IMG/VR virus record: IMGVR_UViG_3300017971_000002
Coordinates: 124,001 to 188,000 of that record
Strand: one strand, 5' to 3'
DNA: 64,000 bases
DNA from: a virus
Below, piece after piece: positions 27,837-36,780 of this stretch. How positions within the stretch are numbered: the first letter of the stretch is position 1; every line of letters begins with the position of its first letter. A program made the translations under genes and the position numbers. Below the pieces are notes generated by a model. It was not told where the DNA came from. It made no database searches and saw nothing but the letters and a program-made list of their open reading frames with translations.

Positions 27837-28555
27837 TGAAAAAGTTTGGATTGAATGATTTTTTTAAAAAGATAAACTATGATTGGAAAGCCGATAAGGA
27901 TGTCATCCAAGAAATATGCCGTTTGACAAAGACCAGAGTCAAGGACCCAATACCTCCTGAGATTCTTTCTCCCGGAATGGAGCAGGCGTTCTTTCTAAAG
28001 TCAGTGACTGATTTTGTTAGACCTAAGAGAATACTTGAGATAGGTACGGGCAGAGGAACTGGTTCGTATTGTATGTCATTAACAAATAGTGTAGAGCATG
28101 TAACCACTGTCGATGTGATTCCTTTTGAGCAAAAACAACAGACGGCGATAGGATATCAGGCAGCGATTGCATCCAACTCTGATTTCTTTACTCTTGTTCA
28201 GACGAAGGAAAAGAATAAAATATCTTTTCAATTGAGATATGATTTTAGTAATCCGAACGGGTTTGATTTTGCTTTCATTGATGGAGATCATTCAAACAAA
28301 GAGGTGATTCTTGATGACTTTAAGTTATGTGAGCATGTATTGGATAATAACGGAGTCATTGTATGGGATGACTACAGCCTTGTTGAGGATCATTTTGAAG
28401 TTAGAAATGTTGTCGATGAGATAGTCCGCGATAAGGGGGTCAACGTGTTCATGGTTGAGTTTAGGGGTCATCTATTCGGCGGGGAGCCTGAGAAGGATTC
28501 AGGAGAGGTGTTGATGTTTAAGGATGGAGTATTGAATGAAAATTTATATAAATAA
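27836..28555 (+). CDS. SAM-dependent methyltransferase (class I)
   Basis: The 239-residue protein has the class I signature ILEIGTGRGTG (about 66-76), an acidic strand end TTVDVIPFE, and FDFAFIDGDHSNKEV (about 143), which is typical of Methyltransf_24 proteins acting on sugars or small molecules. DDYSLVEDH follows. Its stop overlaps the next gene by 20 bases, and its start overlaps the preceding stop (TAATG). Probably it methylates a sugar of the phage-directed glycan. Confidence 0.8.
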   Translation: MKKFGLNDFFKKINYDWKADKDVIQEICRLTKTRVKDPIPPEILSPGMEQAFFLKSVTDFVRPKRILEIGTGRGTGSYCMSLTNSVEHVTTVDVIPFEQKQQTAIGYQAAIASNSDFFTLVQTKEKNKISFQLRYDFSNPNGFDFAFIDGDHSNKEVILDDFKLCEHVLDNNGVIVWDDYSLVEDHFEVRNVVDEIVRDKGVNVFMVEFRGHLFGGEPEKDSGEVLMFKDGVLNENLYK

Positions 28556-29441
28556 CGCAAACGAGAACTGGATAGTCGATAGGCTAAAGGAGCAGTGGTA
28601 TCAATACTTTCCAGATACTATTCCAAAGGATCTAAATGATCTTGATGTGTTTTGGTTACTCGCTCCGTGGCAATGGCGGGAGCTTGAAAGTGTTCTTGAA
28701 ACTAAGGTGGTTGTGTGTACTATACATCATGTTGATGAAAATAAATTCAATGAACAGGAGTTCAAGCAACGGGATAAATACGTTGATTATTACCATGTTC
28801 CAAATAAGTTCACTCATGAATTTATAGCAGATTACACAAAGAAACCAATCGTTCAGATTGGCTATTGGTTTGTTTCTGACATATGGTATAATGATGAAAA
28901 AGATTATAGAGGTCAGTTTGATCTTAAAGAGAATGACTATGTGATTGGGTCATTTCAAAGGGATACTGAGGGACATGATCTAAAGTCTCCTAAACTATGT
29001 AAGGGTCCCGATGTGTTCTGTGATTATGTTGAGGCAATAAAAAAGATACCTAATCTTGTCGTTCTGCTTGGAGGTTGGAGACGGCAGTATGTGATTAAGA
29101 GACTCACAGACGCTGGAATAGATTTTAGATACAAGGAGCTTCCAGACCAGGAGACTATACGAAGGATGTATCAGTGTTGTAACTTGTATGTGGTCGGGTC
29201 ACGAACAGAGGGTGGTCCCCAGGCTTTGTTTGAGGCGTCCAACATGAAGATACCGATCATCTCTACCGATTGTGGAATGGCGAGTCAGGTTCTTTCTGAG
29301 AAGTGCATATTCGATATGGGAGTCAATAATAAATATTGGCCGAGTCAGGAAGACATTGAATTTAATTTCAATAATGTCAAACAGTTTGACATAAAGGATC
29401 ACGGAGAAAATTACATTCATTTCTTTGAGGAGATAACATGA
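28536..29441 (+). CDS. Glycosyltransferase family 4-like
   Basis: The 301-residue protein is a GT-B enzyme. YYHVPNKFTHEF and PIVQIGYWFVSDIW form the N-domain; VIGSFQRDTEG, VVLLGGWRR and VVGSRTEGGPQALFEASNMK (the E-x7-E motif) form the C-domain. It overlaps its neighbours on both sides. GGATGGAG precedes the ATG within the upstream gene. Confidence 0.8.
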   Translation: MKIYINNANENWIVDRLKEQWYQYFPDTIPKDLNDLDVFWLLAPWQWRELESVLETKVVVCTIHHVDENKFNEQEFKQRDKYVDYYHVPNKFTHEFIADYTKKPIVQIGYWFVSDIWYNDEKDYRGQFDLKENDYVIGSFQRDTEGHDLKSPKLCKGPDVFCDYVEAIKKIPNLVVLLGGWRRQYVIKRLTDAGIDFRYKELPDQETIRRMYQCCNLYVVGSRTEGGPQALFEASNMKIPIISTDCGMASQVLSEKCIFDMGVNNKYWPSQEDIEFNFNNVKQFDIKDHGENYIHFFEEIT

Positions 29442-30208
29442 ACTGGTATGATGATCTTTGTGAGTATTATAATGTGACTGCAGAACAGGCGGAGGAACTT
29501 GGCACACGAAGAACTGGTCGTAGACCTGACTTTCCGCCGTCCCCTACTTGCTCAAATCCACCTCGGGGTTTGACGTTTGAGGAGATATGGGATGGTAAGC
29601 CAAGAGACACTATACAACAGAAGATGGATTTCTACAAAGACCTAGGACCGTGGCAGTGTTTTAGACAGACCATATATAGGCGAGATTTTGATTATAGTGT
29701 TTATTTTAATTTCTTAAATTTCAATTCAAACAAATTGGTCATAGTGGAGTATGGTTGTGGCATATCCCATTTAATCAATCACATTGTAAATCTAATGGGC
29801 GGGAGAATACCAAGTGGAGTAAAGTTTATACTTGTGGATGTCGCCGGCGAGCATTTGGAATTTGCCAAGTGGAGATTGAAAAAGAAGGCCCCGGATGCCA
29901 GTTTTGAATTCCATGAGATAACTTCCGAGTACCAGGTACCGAAGTTTAATGACAAGATAGATTTCACTTTAATAACAGATGTCCTTGAACATCTACCAAA
30001 TCCATTTGATGTGATAACGAATATAACGGAGAGCAGTAGTCCAAAGGCCAGACTTGTTGAAACATGGATAGATCATGAACATCATGGTTATGCCGATTTG
30101 GAGGAGGCCTATCTTGAAAGGGATAAGACTTTAAAATATATGAATGAAAAGTATACAGTGATTAATAGACTAGGAGCCGGGGACGTAAGAGTAAGGGAGT
30201 TAAAATGA
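29438..30208 (+). CDS. SAM-dependent methyltransferase (class I)
   Basis: The 256-residue protein has motif I in VIVEYGCGISHLI (about 101-113), motif II in FILVDVAGEHLEFA and motif IV in FTLITDVLEHLPNPFDVI. The first 100 residues are not a recognised domain and contain a Pro/Arg-rich stretch near the start. It resembles the Methyltransf_12/23 groups in glycan loci. The ATG overlaps the previous stop as ATGA. Confidence 0.78.
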   Translation: MNWYDDLCEYYNVTAEQAEELGTRRTGRRPDFPPSPTCSNPPRGLTFEEIWDGKPRDTIQQKMDFYKDLGPWQCFRQTIYRRDFDYSVYFNFLNFNSNKLVIVEYGCGISHLINHIVNLMGGRIPSGVKFILVDVAGEHLEFAKWRLKKKAPDASFEFHEITSEYQVPKFNDKIDFTLITDVLEHLPNPFDVITNITESSSPKARLVETWIDHEHHGYADLEEAYLERDKTLKYMNEKYTVINRLGAGDVRVRELK

Positions 30209-31152
30209 AGATACTTGTAACAGGTTCAAAAGGTGTGATTGGATCAAATCTTGTCGCCATTTTAAGAGCAAATGGACATGATGTGTTTGGTCTTGATTTA
30301 TTCAATGTAAATGATTTGTATGGGCACGGTCTTGGTAAGGTCGAGGGCGACCGATATTTTAGATGTGATATAGGCGAATACCGACAGCTTCGATACATTA
30401 TTGATTATGTTAAACCTGACTTGGTGTATAACTGTGCTGCGGAGTTTGGGCGATGGAACGGAGAGTATTTTTATGAACAGCTCTGGAAGAGCAACGCAAT
30501 CGGGACAAAGAACGTGATACGGCTTCAGGAGGAGAACGGGTTTAAACTTGTGCATTGTTCGTCCTCTGAAGTATATGGGGATTACAATGATGTGATGTTT
30601 GAATGGGTTACAGACAGAGTGGTCATAGATCAGATGAATGATTACGCAATGACCAAGAAGGTCAATGAGATGCAGATTAAGAACTCCAAGGAACTATACG
30701 GGACAGAGACAGTCATAGTTAGATTCTTTAATACATATGGCGCTGGGGAGTGGTATCATCCTTTTAGAAGTGTGAACTGTGTGTTCTGTTATAATCTTTT
30801 ACATAGACGACCGGTTGTTGTGTATAAGGGGCATACACGAACAAGCACATACATTGATGACGCCATTAGAACGTTTGCTAAGATCGCAGACAACTTCAAG
30901 CCCGGCGAGGTGTATAATATAACAAGCGATTATGAACATTCTATTGAGGAGCTGGTGTCCAATGTTCTTGAATCCACGGGAGCAGATCCTTCGTTGGTTA
31001 CATATAAAGATAATAATGAGGTTCTAACTACAGTATTTAAAAGGGCATCATCGGAGAAGATAGAAAGAGATTTTGGGCATACCAATTCTGTTTCTCTTAA
31101 CGAAGGTGTTAAACGAACAGTTGATTGGATGAGAGATTATTATAGATTATAA
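30205..31152 (+). CDS. NAD-dependent epimerase/dehydratase (extended SDR)
   Basis: The 315-residue enzyme has the Rossmann glycine motif TGSKGVIGSNL (7-17), the VYNCAAEFGR strand, the catalytic Ser in VHCSSSEVYG and the YAMTK Tyr/Lys pair. The end GEVYNITSDYEHSIEEL fits sugar-nucleotide binding. It belongs with GalE/RfbB/WcaG-type enzymes, which alter nucleotide sugars. It probably makes a donor for the neighbouring transferases; which one cannot be read. Confidence 0.85.
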   Translation: MKILVTGSKGVIGSNLVAILRANGHDVFGLDLFNVNDLYGHGLGKVEGDRYFRCDIGEYRQLRYIIDYVKPDLVYNCAAEFGRWNGEYFYEQLWKSNAIGTKNVIRLQEENGFKLVHCSSSEVYGDYNDVMFEWVTDRVVIDQMNDYAMTKKVNEMQIKNSKELYGTETVIVRFFNTYGAGEWYHPFRSVNCVFCYNLLHRRPVVVYKGHTRTSTYIDDAIRTFAKIADNFKPGEVYNITSDYEHSIEELVSNVLESTGADPSLVTYKDNNEVLTTVFKRASSEKIERDFGHTNSVSLNEGVKRTVDWMRDYYRL

Positions 31153-31165
31153 TGTCGGAGTTCAA

Positions 31166-32086
31166 ATGAAGATATTTTTAAATAGAAAACCAGTTGGCGG
31201 TCCGTGGGGAGGAGGAAACAAGACCATCATACTTCTTACTGAGAAGTTAAGACAAAGAGGTTATGAGGTTTGTTTTACATTGAATCCCGATGTGAATATT
31301 ATTGTATGTATCGATCCAAGGCCGACGGATCATACATTTGAAGATTTTATCAATCATAGGGAGAGGTTTGGAAGTAAGATATTTCAGAGAGTTGGCGATC
31401 TAGGATTACATAGTAAACCGCAATTAACAGACCTTGTTTTAAAAACTGTACCAAAGTCCGATTATGTAACATTCATTAGTACATATGCTTTCTATCATAT
31501 TGAGGCGTATGGTGTGTCCCCGAATATTTGTTCTGTTGATTATCTTGCACCGTTGAAGGAATTTTATAGTAAAAGAAATATTTCAATGAATTTTAATAAA
31601 CCAATTAGATTGGTGACGCACCATTGGAGTCCTAATTATAAAAAGGGATGGGATTTCTATAAGTTTCTTGACGAACATTTGAATTTTGATCACTTTGAAT
31701 TTATGTTCATTGGAAACTTACCTCCAGAGATAAAGTTTAAGAATATTAAGTATCACACACCAATGACCCAGGAGCAGTTGATTGATGAACTTCCACGACA
31801 TGATATATACATATCTGGTTCAATCGAGGAGACGGGTGGGAATCATGTATTAGAGGCAATGGCTTGTGGATTGCCTGTGTTGTATCATGCAAACGGAGGT
31901 GGAATAAAAGATTACTGTGAGGATTATGGATATGAGTTTCAAAGTACGAATGGTCTAATGGATGGCATTAATTTGATCATAAATAACTACAAGATGTTCA
32001 AGGAGAGAGTTCTTACATACACAGCAACCCTTGATAATGTCATAGAGAGATATGTCGAAATTATTGAACGATTGAAGGAGAATTGA
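31166..32086 (+). CDS. Glycosyltransferase family 4
   Basis: The 306-residue protein begins KIFLNRKPVGGPWGGGNKTI, the glycine-rich loop of GT-B enzymes, and has LVTHHWSPNYKKGWDFYKFL and ISGSIEETGGNHVLEAMACG, the donor-binding E-x7-E motif. It follows the epimerase by 13 bases with CGGAG before the ATG. The family match is good; specificity is unknown. Confidence 0.82.
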   Translation: MKIFLNRKPVGGPWGGGNKTIILLTEKLRQRGYEVCFTLNPDVNIIVCIDPRPTDHTFEDFINHRERFGSKIFQRVGDLGLHSKPQLTDLVLKTVPKSDYVTFISTYAFYHIEAYGVSPNICSVDYLAPLKEFYSKRNISMNFNKPIRLVTHHWSPNYKKGWDFYKFLDEHLNFDHFEFMFIGNLPPEIKFKNIKYHTPMTQEQLIDELPRHDIYISGSIEETGGNHVLEAMACGLPVLYHANGGGIKDYCEDYGYEFQSTNGLMDGINLIINNYKMFKERVLTYTATLDNVIERYVEIIERLKEN

Positions 32087-32087
32087 A

Positions 32088-32669
32088 TTGCCAAGAGAAG
32101 ATTGGAAAAAGAATCCAGTACATATGATTCTTAGGAAGAATGGGCTATGGCCGTTTGCGGACGATGATAGAAAGACGGTGCTTGATGTTGCGTGTGGTCT
32201 ATCTTTAAAGAGCCAGTATCTTCCAAATGCCCAGATACTTGGAGTTGATATACATGAACCTTATCTCAGGGCGATTGATTTTAAGGGTAAGTTCATGATC
32301 GCAAAATGTAATGTGAGGTTTCTTGATTGTATGTTTCTACCAGAGTCCTTTGACCTGGTGTATGCCTTGGACATTATTGAACACCTGACAAAGCAGGAGA
32401 GTAAGGAGCTTATACGGATGTGTAAGAGCATCTGTAGGCAGGCTGTTGTGATAGAGACCCCAAATGGATACATACCACAAGATATGGACATTCAAGGATT
32501 TGGGGCTGATCATCTACAGACACATAGATGTGGTTGGTCTGTGAAGGAGCTCAAGGAGCTCGGGTTTAAATGCGTTGTTAGAGATTACATGATGTCTGAT
32601 GTAAAGAGGCATACCAAACAGGATGTTGATCCTAATATTGAACTTATAGATGGAATTTATTTAAAATGA
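32088..32669 (+). CDS. SAM-dependent methyltransferase, TTG start
   Basis: The 193-residue protein is a compact class I methyltransferase: VLDVACGLSLKSQYL (about 31), ILGVDIHEPYL, FDLVYALDIIEHL (about 88) and VVIETPNGY. It belongs near Methyltransf_11. The TTG start follows AAGGAG at a good distance and touches the previous stop codon. Confidence 0.8.
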   Translation: MPREDWKKNPVHMILRKNGLWPFADDDRKTVLDVACGLSLKSQYLPNAQILGVDIHEPYLRAIDFKGKFMIAKCNVRFLDCMFLPESFDLVYALDIIEHLTKQESKELIRMCKSICRQAVVIETPNGYIPQDMDIQGFGADHLQTHRCGWSVKELKELGFKCVVRDYMMSDVKRHTKQDVDPNIELIDGIYLK

Positions 32670-34006
32670 AAAATCTTACAATACTAACACAGTCGTTTCA
32701 CCAGAAGGTGTTTACCGTCAACTGCATAAAGAGTCTTTATCAATTCAAACCCGCGGATCTAAAACTGACAACGATCATCATTGAGAATTCCGATGATGTA
32801 TCGTATAAGGACGAGGTGACCGCGATTAGCCCTAATATAGTTTGGATAAATGATCCTACCAGATACTCAAAATCCATGGGTAACGCAATGTGTATAATGA
32901 ACGGATTAAAAGAGGTCAAGGATGAATGGGTTGTTCTACTTCATAATGACACTTGCATAACACATGAGAATTTCTTCAATAGTTTGATCAAGAAGGCGGA
33001 GGAAGGTTTTGAACTGATTGGCACAGTGAGGGACGCACATCCACAAAGACACAATTCAATAATAGTTCTAGGATGTCTCGTTAGGACAGAGCTTGCAAAG
33101 AAGGTAGACTATAGACCAAAGGGTCAGAATGAAAAAGGATTTGATTGGGATACTGGGGAGAAGTTAGACTTATACTGTAGAGAGCATAACATACCGACCT
33201 TTTGTTTTGAAAATTCATTCAATGACAAAATAGAGGAACGGCTTCCAGAACATTATAGGGATCTGAAGTACACCATACGGACGATTGATGAGTTTGGTAA
33301 TGTGATATTTTTGCACTTCGCCCGGGGCACGGAAAAGACCCAGGGTAGTTATGGTAAACCTGGAAGGAGAACTATACCCCAGGTGATTGAGTTTTGTAAC
33401 AAACATATATTCAACGAGAATAGATGTGAACGGATTGAAGATGAAAAGTTTTTTAAAGACGGTCAGCAAGAACAATATAAATCGGCTCAGATCAAAAATC
33501 ATGCTGTTAAGAAAAACAAACATAGAAATCCAAATGAGTATAAAAGATGCTATGATGAGATTGAGAGATATATATCAGAACAGTCAGAGATGATATGTTT
33601 GGGTACAAGAAATAATCATGAGAGGGACTGTTTTAAAAAGTTTGGGAGCAAATTGAAAAAGGTATACTCGTTGGATATCGCTCCACTTTCCAATGCAGAC
33701 TTTATTTATGATTTTAATGAACTACCTAAAGATTGGAATGATCGCTGGGACGTTGTATATACCAACTGTCCCGATCATACATTTGATACTACCAGAACTT
33801 TTTTTGAATGGTTAAGAGTTACAAAACCCAGAGGTATTTTACTTGTAGGTTTTTCCAATGTGAATATTAAAGAGAATTTAAACTCCTATGGCTGTTGTAC
33901 ATTCAATAAAGAACAGTTGGACGATTTCTTTAAATCAAGTAAAGATTTTGTTCTTCTAAAAACATTTTCAGCACAGTATAATTATTATCTTATTCAGAAG
34001 ATATGA
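32666..34006 (+). CDS. Two-domain protein: GT-A glycosyltransferase plus methyltransferase-like domain
   Basis: The protein has 446 residues. Residues 1-230 are GT-A-like: LTILTQSFHQKVFTVNCIKS, TIIIENSDDV, and VVLLHNDTCITHENF in the position of the DxD loop. After a Lys/Asn-rich linker, residues 310-446 resemble a degenerate Rossmann methyltransferase: MICLGTRNNHERDCF, VYSLDIAP, WDVVYTNCPDHTFD and RGILLVGFSN. The glycine motif is altered, so the second domain may not bind SAM. The fusion is directly seen as one continuous frame. Confidence 0.65.
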   Translation: MKNLTILTQSFHQKVFTVNCIKSLYQFKPADLKLTTIIIENSDDVSYKDEVTAISPNIVWINDPTRYSKSMGNAMCIMNGLKEVKDEWVVLLHNDTCITHENFFNSLIKKAEEGFELIGTVRDAHPQRHNSIIVLGCLVRTELAKKVDYRPKGQNEKGFDWDTGEKLDLYCREHNIPTFCFENSFNDKIEERLPEHYRDLKYTIRTIDEFGNVIFLHFARGTEKTQGSYGKPGRRTIPQVIEFCNKHIFNENRCERIEDEKFFKDGQQEQYKSAQIKNHAVKKNKHRNPNEYKRCYDEIERYISEQSEMICLGTRNNHERDCFKKFGSKLKKVYSLDIAPLSNADFIYDFNELPKDWNDRWDVVYTNCPDHTFDTTRTFFEWLRVTKPRGILLVGFSNVNIKENLNSYGCCTFNKEQLDDFFKSSKDFVLLKTFSAQYNYYLIQKI

Positions 34007-34974
34007 ATTTCATAGTTTGTAATTTTCAATATTTATTTCATTTTCTACCCTTAATCATTGAAGGCAATAGAAGAGGATTATCGTCAACGGTATTTTTAAA
34101 GAAGCATGCAAAGTATTGTTGCCCATACAAATTTATTAATAGAATCAATGAACTTAAAAATGAATTTAAATTCAACGTCAAGGACATTTCCAAGGTCAAT
34201 GAATATCCATCATCCGTAACATTCTTTGTTGAGGGGTGTGAATTCAAACAAGTTACATACAAGACAAAGAAAGTATCATTCTCTAACTGTACAGATTTTA
34301 CTGTACATTATAGTCGGTACATAGATGCGATGAATCATGTGTTCTTCCTTAGTGAAAAGGTGTTTAGAGAGAATAACGTGGCGAAGGTGAAGGACTCAGA
34401 CAAGAATCATTTCATAGGGCTACCCAAGTATGATGTATCTATTGACCCAAAGCATGTTCTTGAGAAGTTCAACATACCAGATGAGAATAATGCGCTTATC
34501 CTTTATCCAAGAACCAGGGATGAAAACAAGATTAATTTAAAAATGCTATATGAACATTTAAAAGGATGCGGATTAAGGGTGCTGGTCAAATCAAGGAAGA
34601 AAGACGTATGTAATCATCCAGGAGATAGATTGTTTTATGATTCGACGGTGTTTCCACATACGACTATGGAGTTACTTTCGGTGTCAAGACTTGCCGTTAA
34701 TTTTAATTCTACTTCAATTGAAGAAATAGTTATGTGCGAAAGACCTGTTATTAATTTTAACATAAAACCATTTGGATTAATATTTCCTTTTCTTTATGAA
34801 TATGATTTTTGTAGAAAGATGCCGACCAATTTCACAAAGGAACAGATACGTGGAGTAATTATGTATCTAATTGAAAATAAGTTTAATTTTAAGACGGCCA
34901 TATCTGAGAGCCTTTCTATTTGTCGAGGTATCTCAAAGGAGGTATTGAATATAGTTTATGAAGATATTTGTTAG
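34003..34974 (+). CDS. GT-B-fold protein, possibly glycerophosphotransferase-like
   Basis: The 323-residue protein has an N-domain starting FIVCNFQYLFHFLPLIIEGN and a C-domain with ALILYPRTRDEN, RVLVKSRKKD, SVSRLAVNFNSTSIEEIVM and RPVINFNIKP. The last block resembles the region of CDP-glycerol transferases and UDP-GlcNAc 2-epimerases that binds the phosphate. It might supply the epimerase step for nonulosonate synthesis, but key residues were not found, so the function is left open. Confidence 0.5.
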   Translation: MNFIVCNFQYLFHFLPLIIEGNRRGLSSTVFLKKHAKYCCPYKFINRINELKNEFKFNVKDISKVNEYPSSVTFFVEGCEFKQVTYKTKKVSFSNCTDFTVHYSRYIDAMNHVFFLSEKVFRENNVAKVKDSDKNHFIGLPKYDVSIDPKHVLEKFNIPDENNALILYPRTRDENKINLKMLYEHLKGCGLRVLVKSRKKDVCNHPGDRLFYDSTVFPHTTMELLSVSRLAVNFNSTSIEEIVMCERPVINFNIKPFGLIFPFLYEYDFCRKMPTNFTKEQIRGVIMYLIENKFNFKTAISESLSICRGISKEVLNIVYEDIC

Positions 34975-35515
34975 AAACGACTTTGATGTGCTATTAAAAA
35001 ACCTTGGTCTTGACAATGGTACATATCTTGAGATAGGTGTATGGCGTGGAAGATTCTCCCGTATTATACATTCATGGAATATACATAAGAAGTTATATCT
35101 TCTCGATCCATGGAGACAGCTTGAGGGTTACAGGGATGCCATGAATGAGAAATCAAATGATGAGTTTGAGGAGATACATCAAGGGGTCAGAGCATACTTT
35201 GAGAATGATGATTCTGTCGAGATAATAAGAGCACGTTCCGAGGATACCATTGATAAGTTTCAGGACGGATCGTTTGATTTCATATACCTTGATGGTGATC
35301 ATAGTTACGAACATGCTAAAATGGATATAGAGGCATGGGTTCCTAAGGTCAAGAAAGGAGGGGTGTTCGCCGGACATGATTATTTCAACATGGAGAACGA
35401 ACTTGGTTCGTTTGGAGTAAAGAGGGCAATTGACGAATACATTATAGGTAAACCAATAACGTTAAACATTCTCATACCCGAGGACGCCTCTTGGTATTTT
35501 GTAAAGGAGTTTTGA
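34958..35515 (+). CDS. SAM-dependent methyltransferase (Methyltransf_24-like)
   Basis: The 185-residue protein has GTYLEIGVWRGRFSRI (about 20-35), LYLLDPWRQ, and FDFIYLDGDHSYEHAKMD (about 106), followed by GGVFAGHDYF. These are standard for Methyltransf_24/FkbM-like enzymes in sugar loci. It overlaps the previous gene by 17 bases. Confidence 0.8.
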   Translation: MKIFVRNDFDVLLKNLGLDNGTYLEIGVWRGRFSRIIHSWNIHKKLYLLDPWRQLEGYRDAMNEKSNDEFEEIHQGVRAYFENDDSVEIIRARSEDTIDKFQDGSFDFIYLDGDHSYEHAKMDIEAWVPKVKKGGVFAGHDYFNMENELGSFGVKRAIDEYIIGKPITLNILIPEDASWYFVKEF

Positions 35516-35516
35516 T

Positions 35517-36071
35517 TTGGATATTGTTGCCATCATACCCGCAAAGGGACAATCCAGAAGATTGCCGAAAAAGAACATTCATCCTATCTGGGGTAAGCCG
35601 ATGTTATACTGGGCGTGGAAGGCCTGCCAGGATTCCAGGTTCCAGATACATACATTTGTGAGCACCAATAGTGTTGAGGTTATTGATTGTTGTATTGGTC
35701 TAGGAATACAGACTATAGATAGAGGATCTGGATTGTCAAACGATGACACACCGAAGCAGGCCGTCATCCGGGACGCAGCGAAATTCATATCACTAAGATA
35801 TAATCCAAGTATCTGGATATCACTTCAGCCGAACTCCCCAGAGATTAAAGGGGGATACCTTGATCAGGCGATTGATACGTTAAATAAATATGACAGAGAT
35901 GAGGTGTTTAGTGTCAACAGTAATCTCATGCAGAACGCAGCGTTCCGTGTGTTTAGGGGTGACTATGTTTTTCAGAAAGACCTAAGTACCAACTGCGGGG
36001 TTGTTGTTTGCGACTTAATGGACGTGCATGACATTGACGATGTAAGGAGATTAGAAGAAAATGGAAGATAG
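35517..36071 (+). CDS. neuA: CMP-sugar cytidylyltransferase (NeuA-like)
   Basis: The 184-residue protein carries the cytidylyltransferase signature AIIPAKGQSRRLPKKNIHPI with GKPMLYWAW, as in CMP-N-acylneuraminate synthetases (about 220-230 residues). FVSTNS, DTPKQAVIRDA and SLQPNSPEIKGGYLDQAID are also conserved. It activates a nonulosonic acid with CTP. The neighbouring gene encodes the matching synthase, which supports the assignment. The C-terminus is somewhat short. The start is a TTG preceded by AAGGAG. Confidence 0.8.
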   Translation: MDIVAIIPAKGQSRRLPKKNIHPIWGKPMLYWAWKACQDSRFQIHTFVSTNSVEVIDCCIGLGIQTIDRGSGLSNDDTPKQAVIRDAAKFISLRYNPSIWISLQPNSPEIKGGYLDQAIDTLNKYDRDEVFSVNSNLMQNAAFRVFRGDYVFQKDLSTNCGVVVCDLMDVHDIDDVRRLEENGR

Positions 36072-36780
36072 TGTATACATAGTGTCAGAGCTTTGCGGTC
36101 AATGGGGTGGTTCTATTAGTCGTGCTGAGCAGATGATACTTCAGTCCAAGATAGCGGGAGCAGATGCGGTGAAGGTTCAGTTTTATGACACCTACCAGCT
36201 TCCAGGAGAGAACAGAGAGAGGTGGGAGTATCTATCAATGACCCATGAACAGTTATTGAGATTAAAGAAGTTCTCGGAGAATCTTAATATTGATTTTTTT
36301 GCCTCAGCGTTTGATAGAAATAGAATTTCATATCTTCATTCCATCGGAACGAATACATTTAAGATCGCCAGTATGATGTTGGAATTTAAATTTGATTTAT
36401 GTAAACAGAGTCTGGATATGTTTGAAAATATATTCATATCTTTGGGAGTATGGGATCTTAATAAAAAGGGTTTACCATTTACCAACGATAATGTTACCTA
36501 CTTTCATTGTGTTGCAGAATATCCGCATAGTTTTGAGAGGGCCATCGAGTTAATGCCAGAAAAGTTCGATGAGATAGAAGGATTTAGTGATCATTCAGTC
36601 GGGATAGATGCGAGTATAGAGGCTGTGAAACGAGGCGCCAGATACATAGAAAAACATTTTACTACTGATCATGCACTACAGTCTGACACAGAGGGAGCTC
36701 ATACCTGCTCTATGAATTTTGATGAACTTAGAATGTTGAGAAAAGAGGTTGATAGAATATGCGTCCAGAAGTTTCATTAA
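36061..36780 (+). CDS. neuB: N-acylneuraminate (nonulosonate) synthase, NeuB-like, without SAF domain
   Basis: The 239-residue protein matches the TIM-barrel half of NeuB: KIAGADAVKVQFYDTYQL, LNIDFFASAFD, FKIASMMLEFKFDLC, FHCVAEYPHSF, EGFSDHSVGIDASIEAVKRG, and YIEKHFTTDH. NeuB condenses a hexosamine with phosphoenolpyruvate. Bacterial enzymes have about 340-350 residues with a C-terminal antifreeze-like SAF domain, which is absent here. The usual N-terminal N-H-N stretch reads CGQWGGS. Activity without the SAF domain is uncertain. Confidence 0.8.
   Translation: MEDSVYIVSELCGQWGGSISRAEQMILQSKIAGADAVKVQFYDTYQLPGENRERWEYLSMTHEQLLRLKKFSENLNIDFFASAFDRNRISYLHSIGTNTFKIASMMLEFKFDLCKQSLDMFENIFISLGVWDLNKKGLPFTNDNVTYFHCVAEYPHSFERAIELMPEKFDEIEGFSDHSVGIDASIEAVKRGARYIEKHFTTDHALQSDTEGAHTCSMNFDELRMLRKEVDRICVQKFH

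Noticed and set aside
34003-34974. NeuC-type UDP-GlcNAc 2-epimerase to complete the sialic acid pathway
   Set aside because: The fold may be GT-B-like, but the conserved epimerase His/Glu/Arg motifs were not found.
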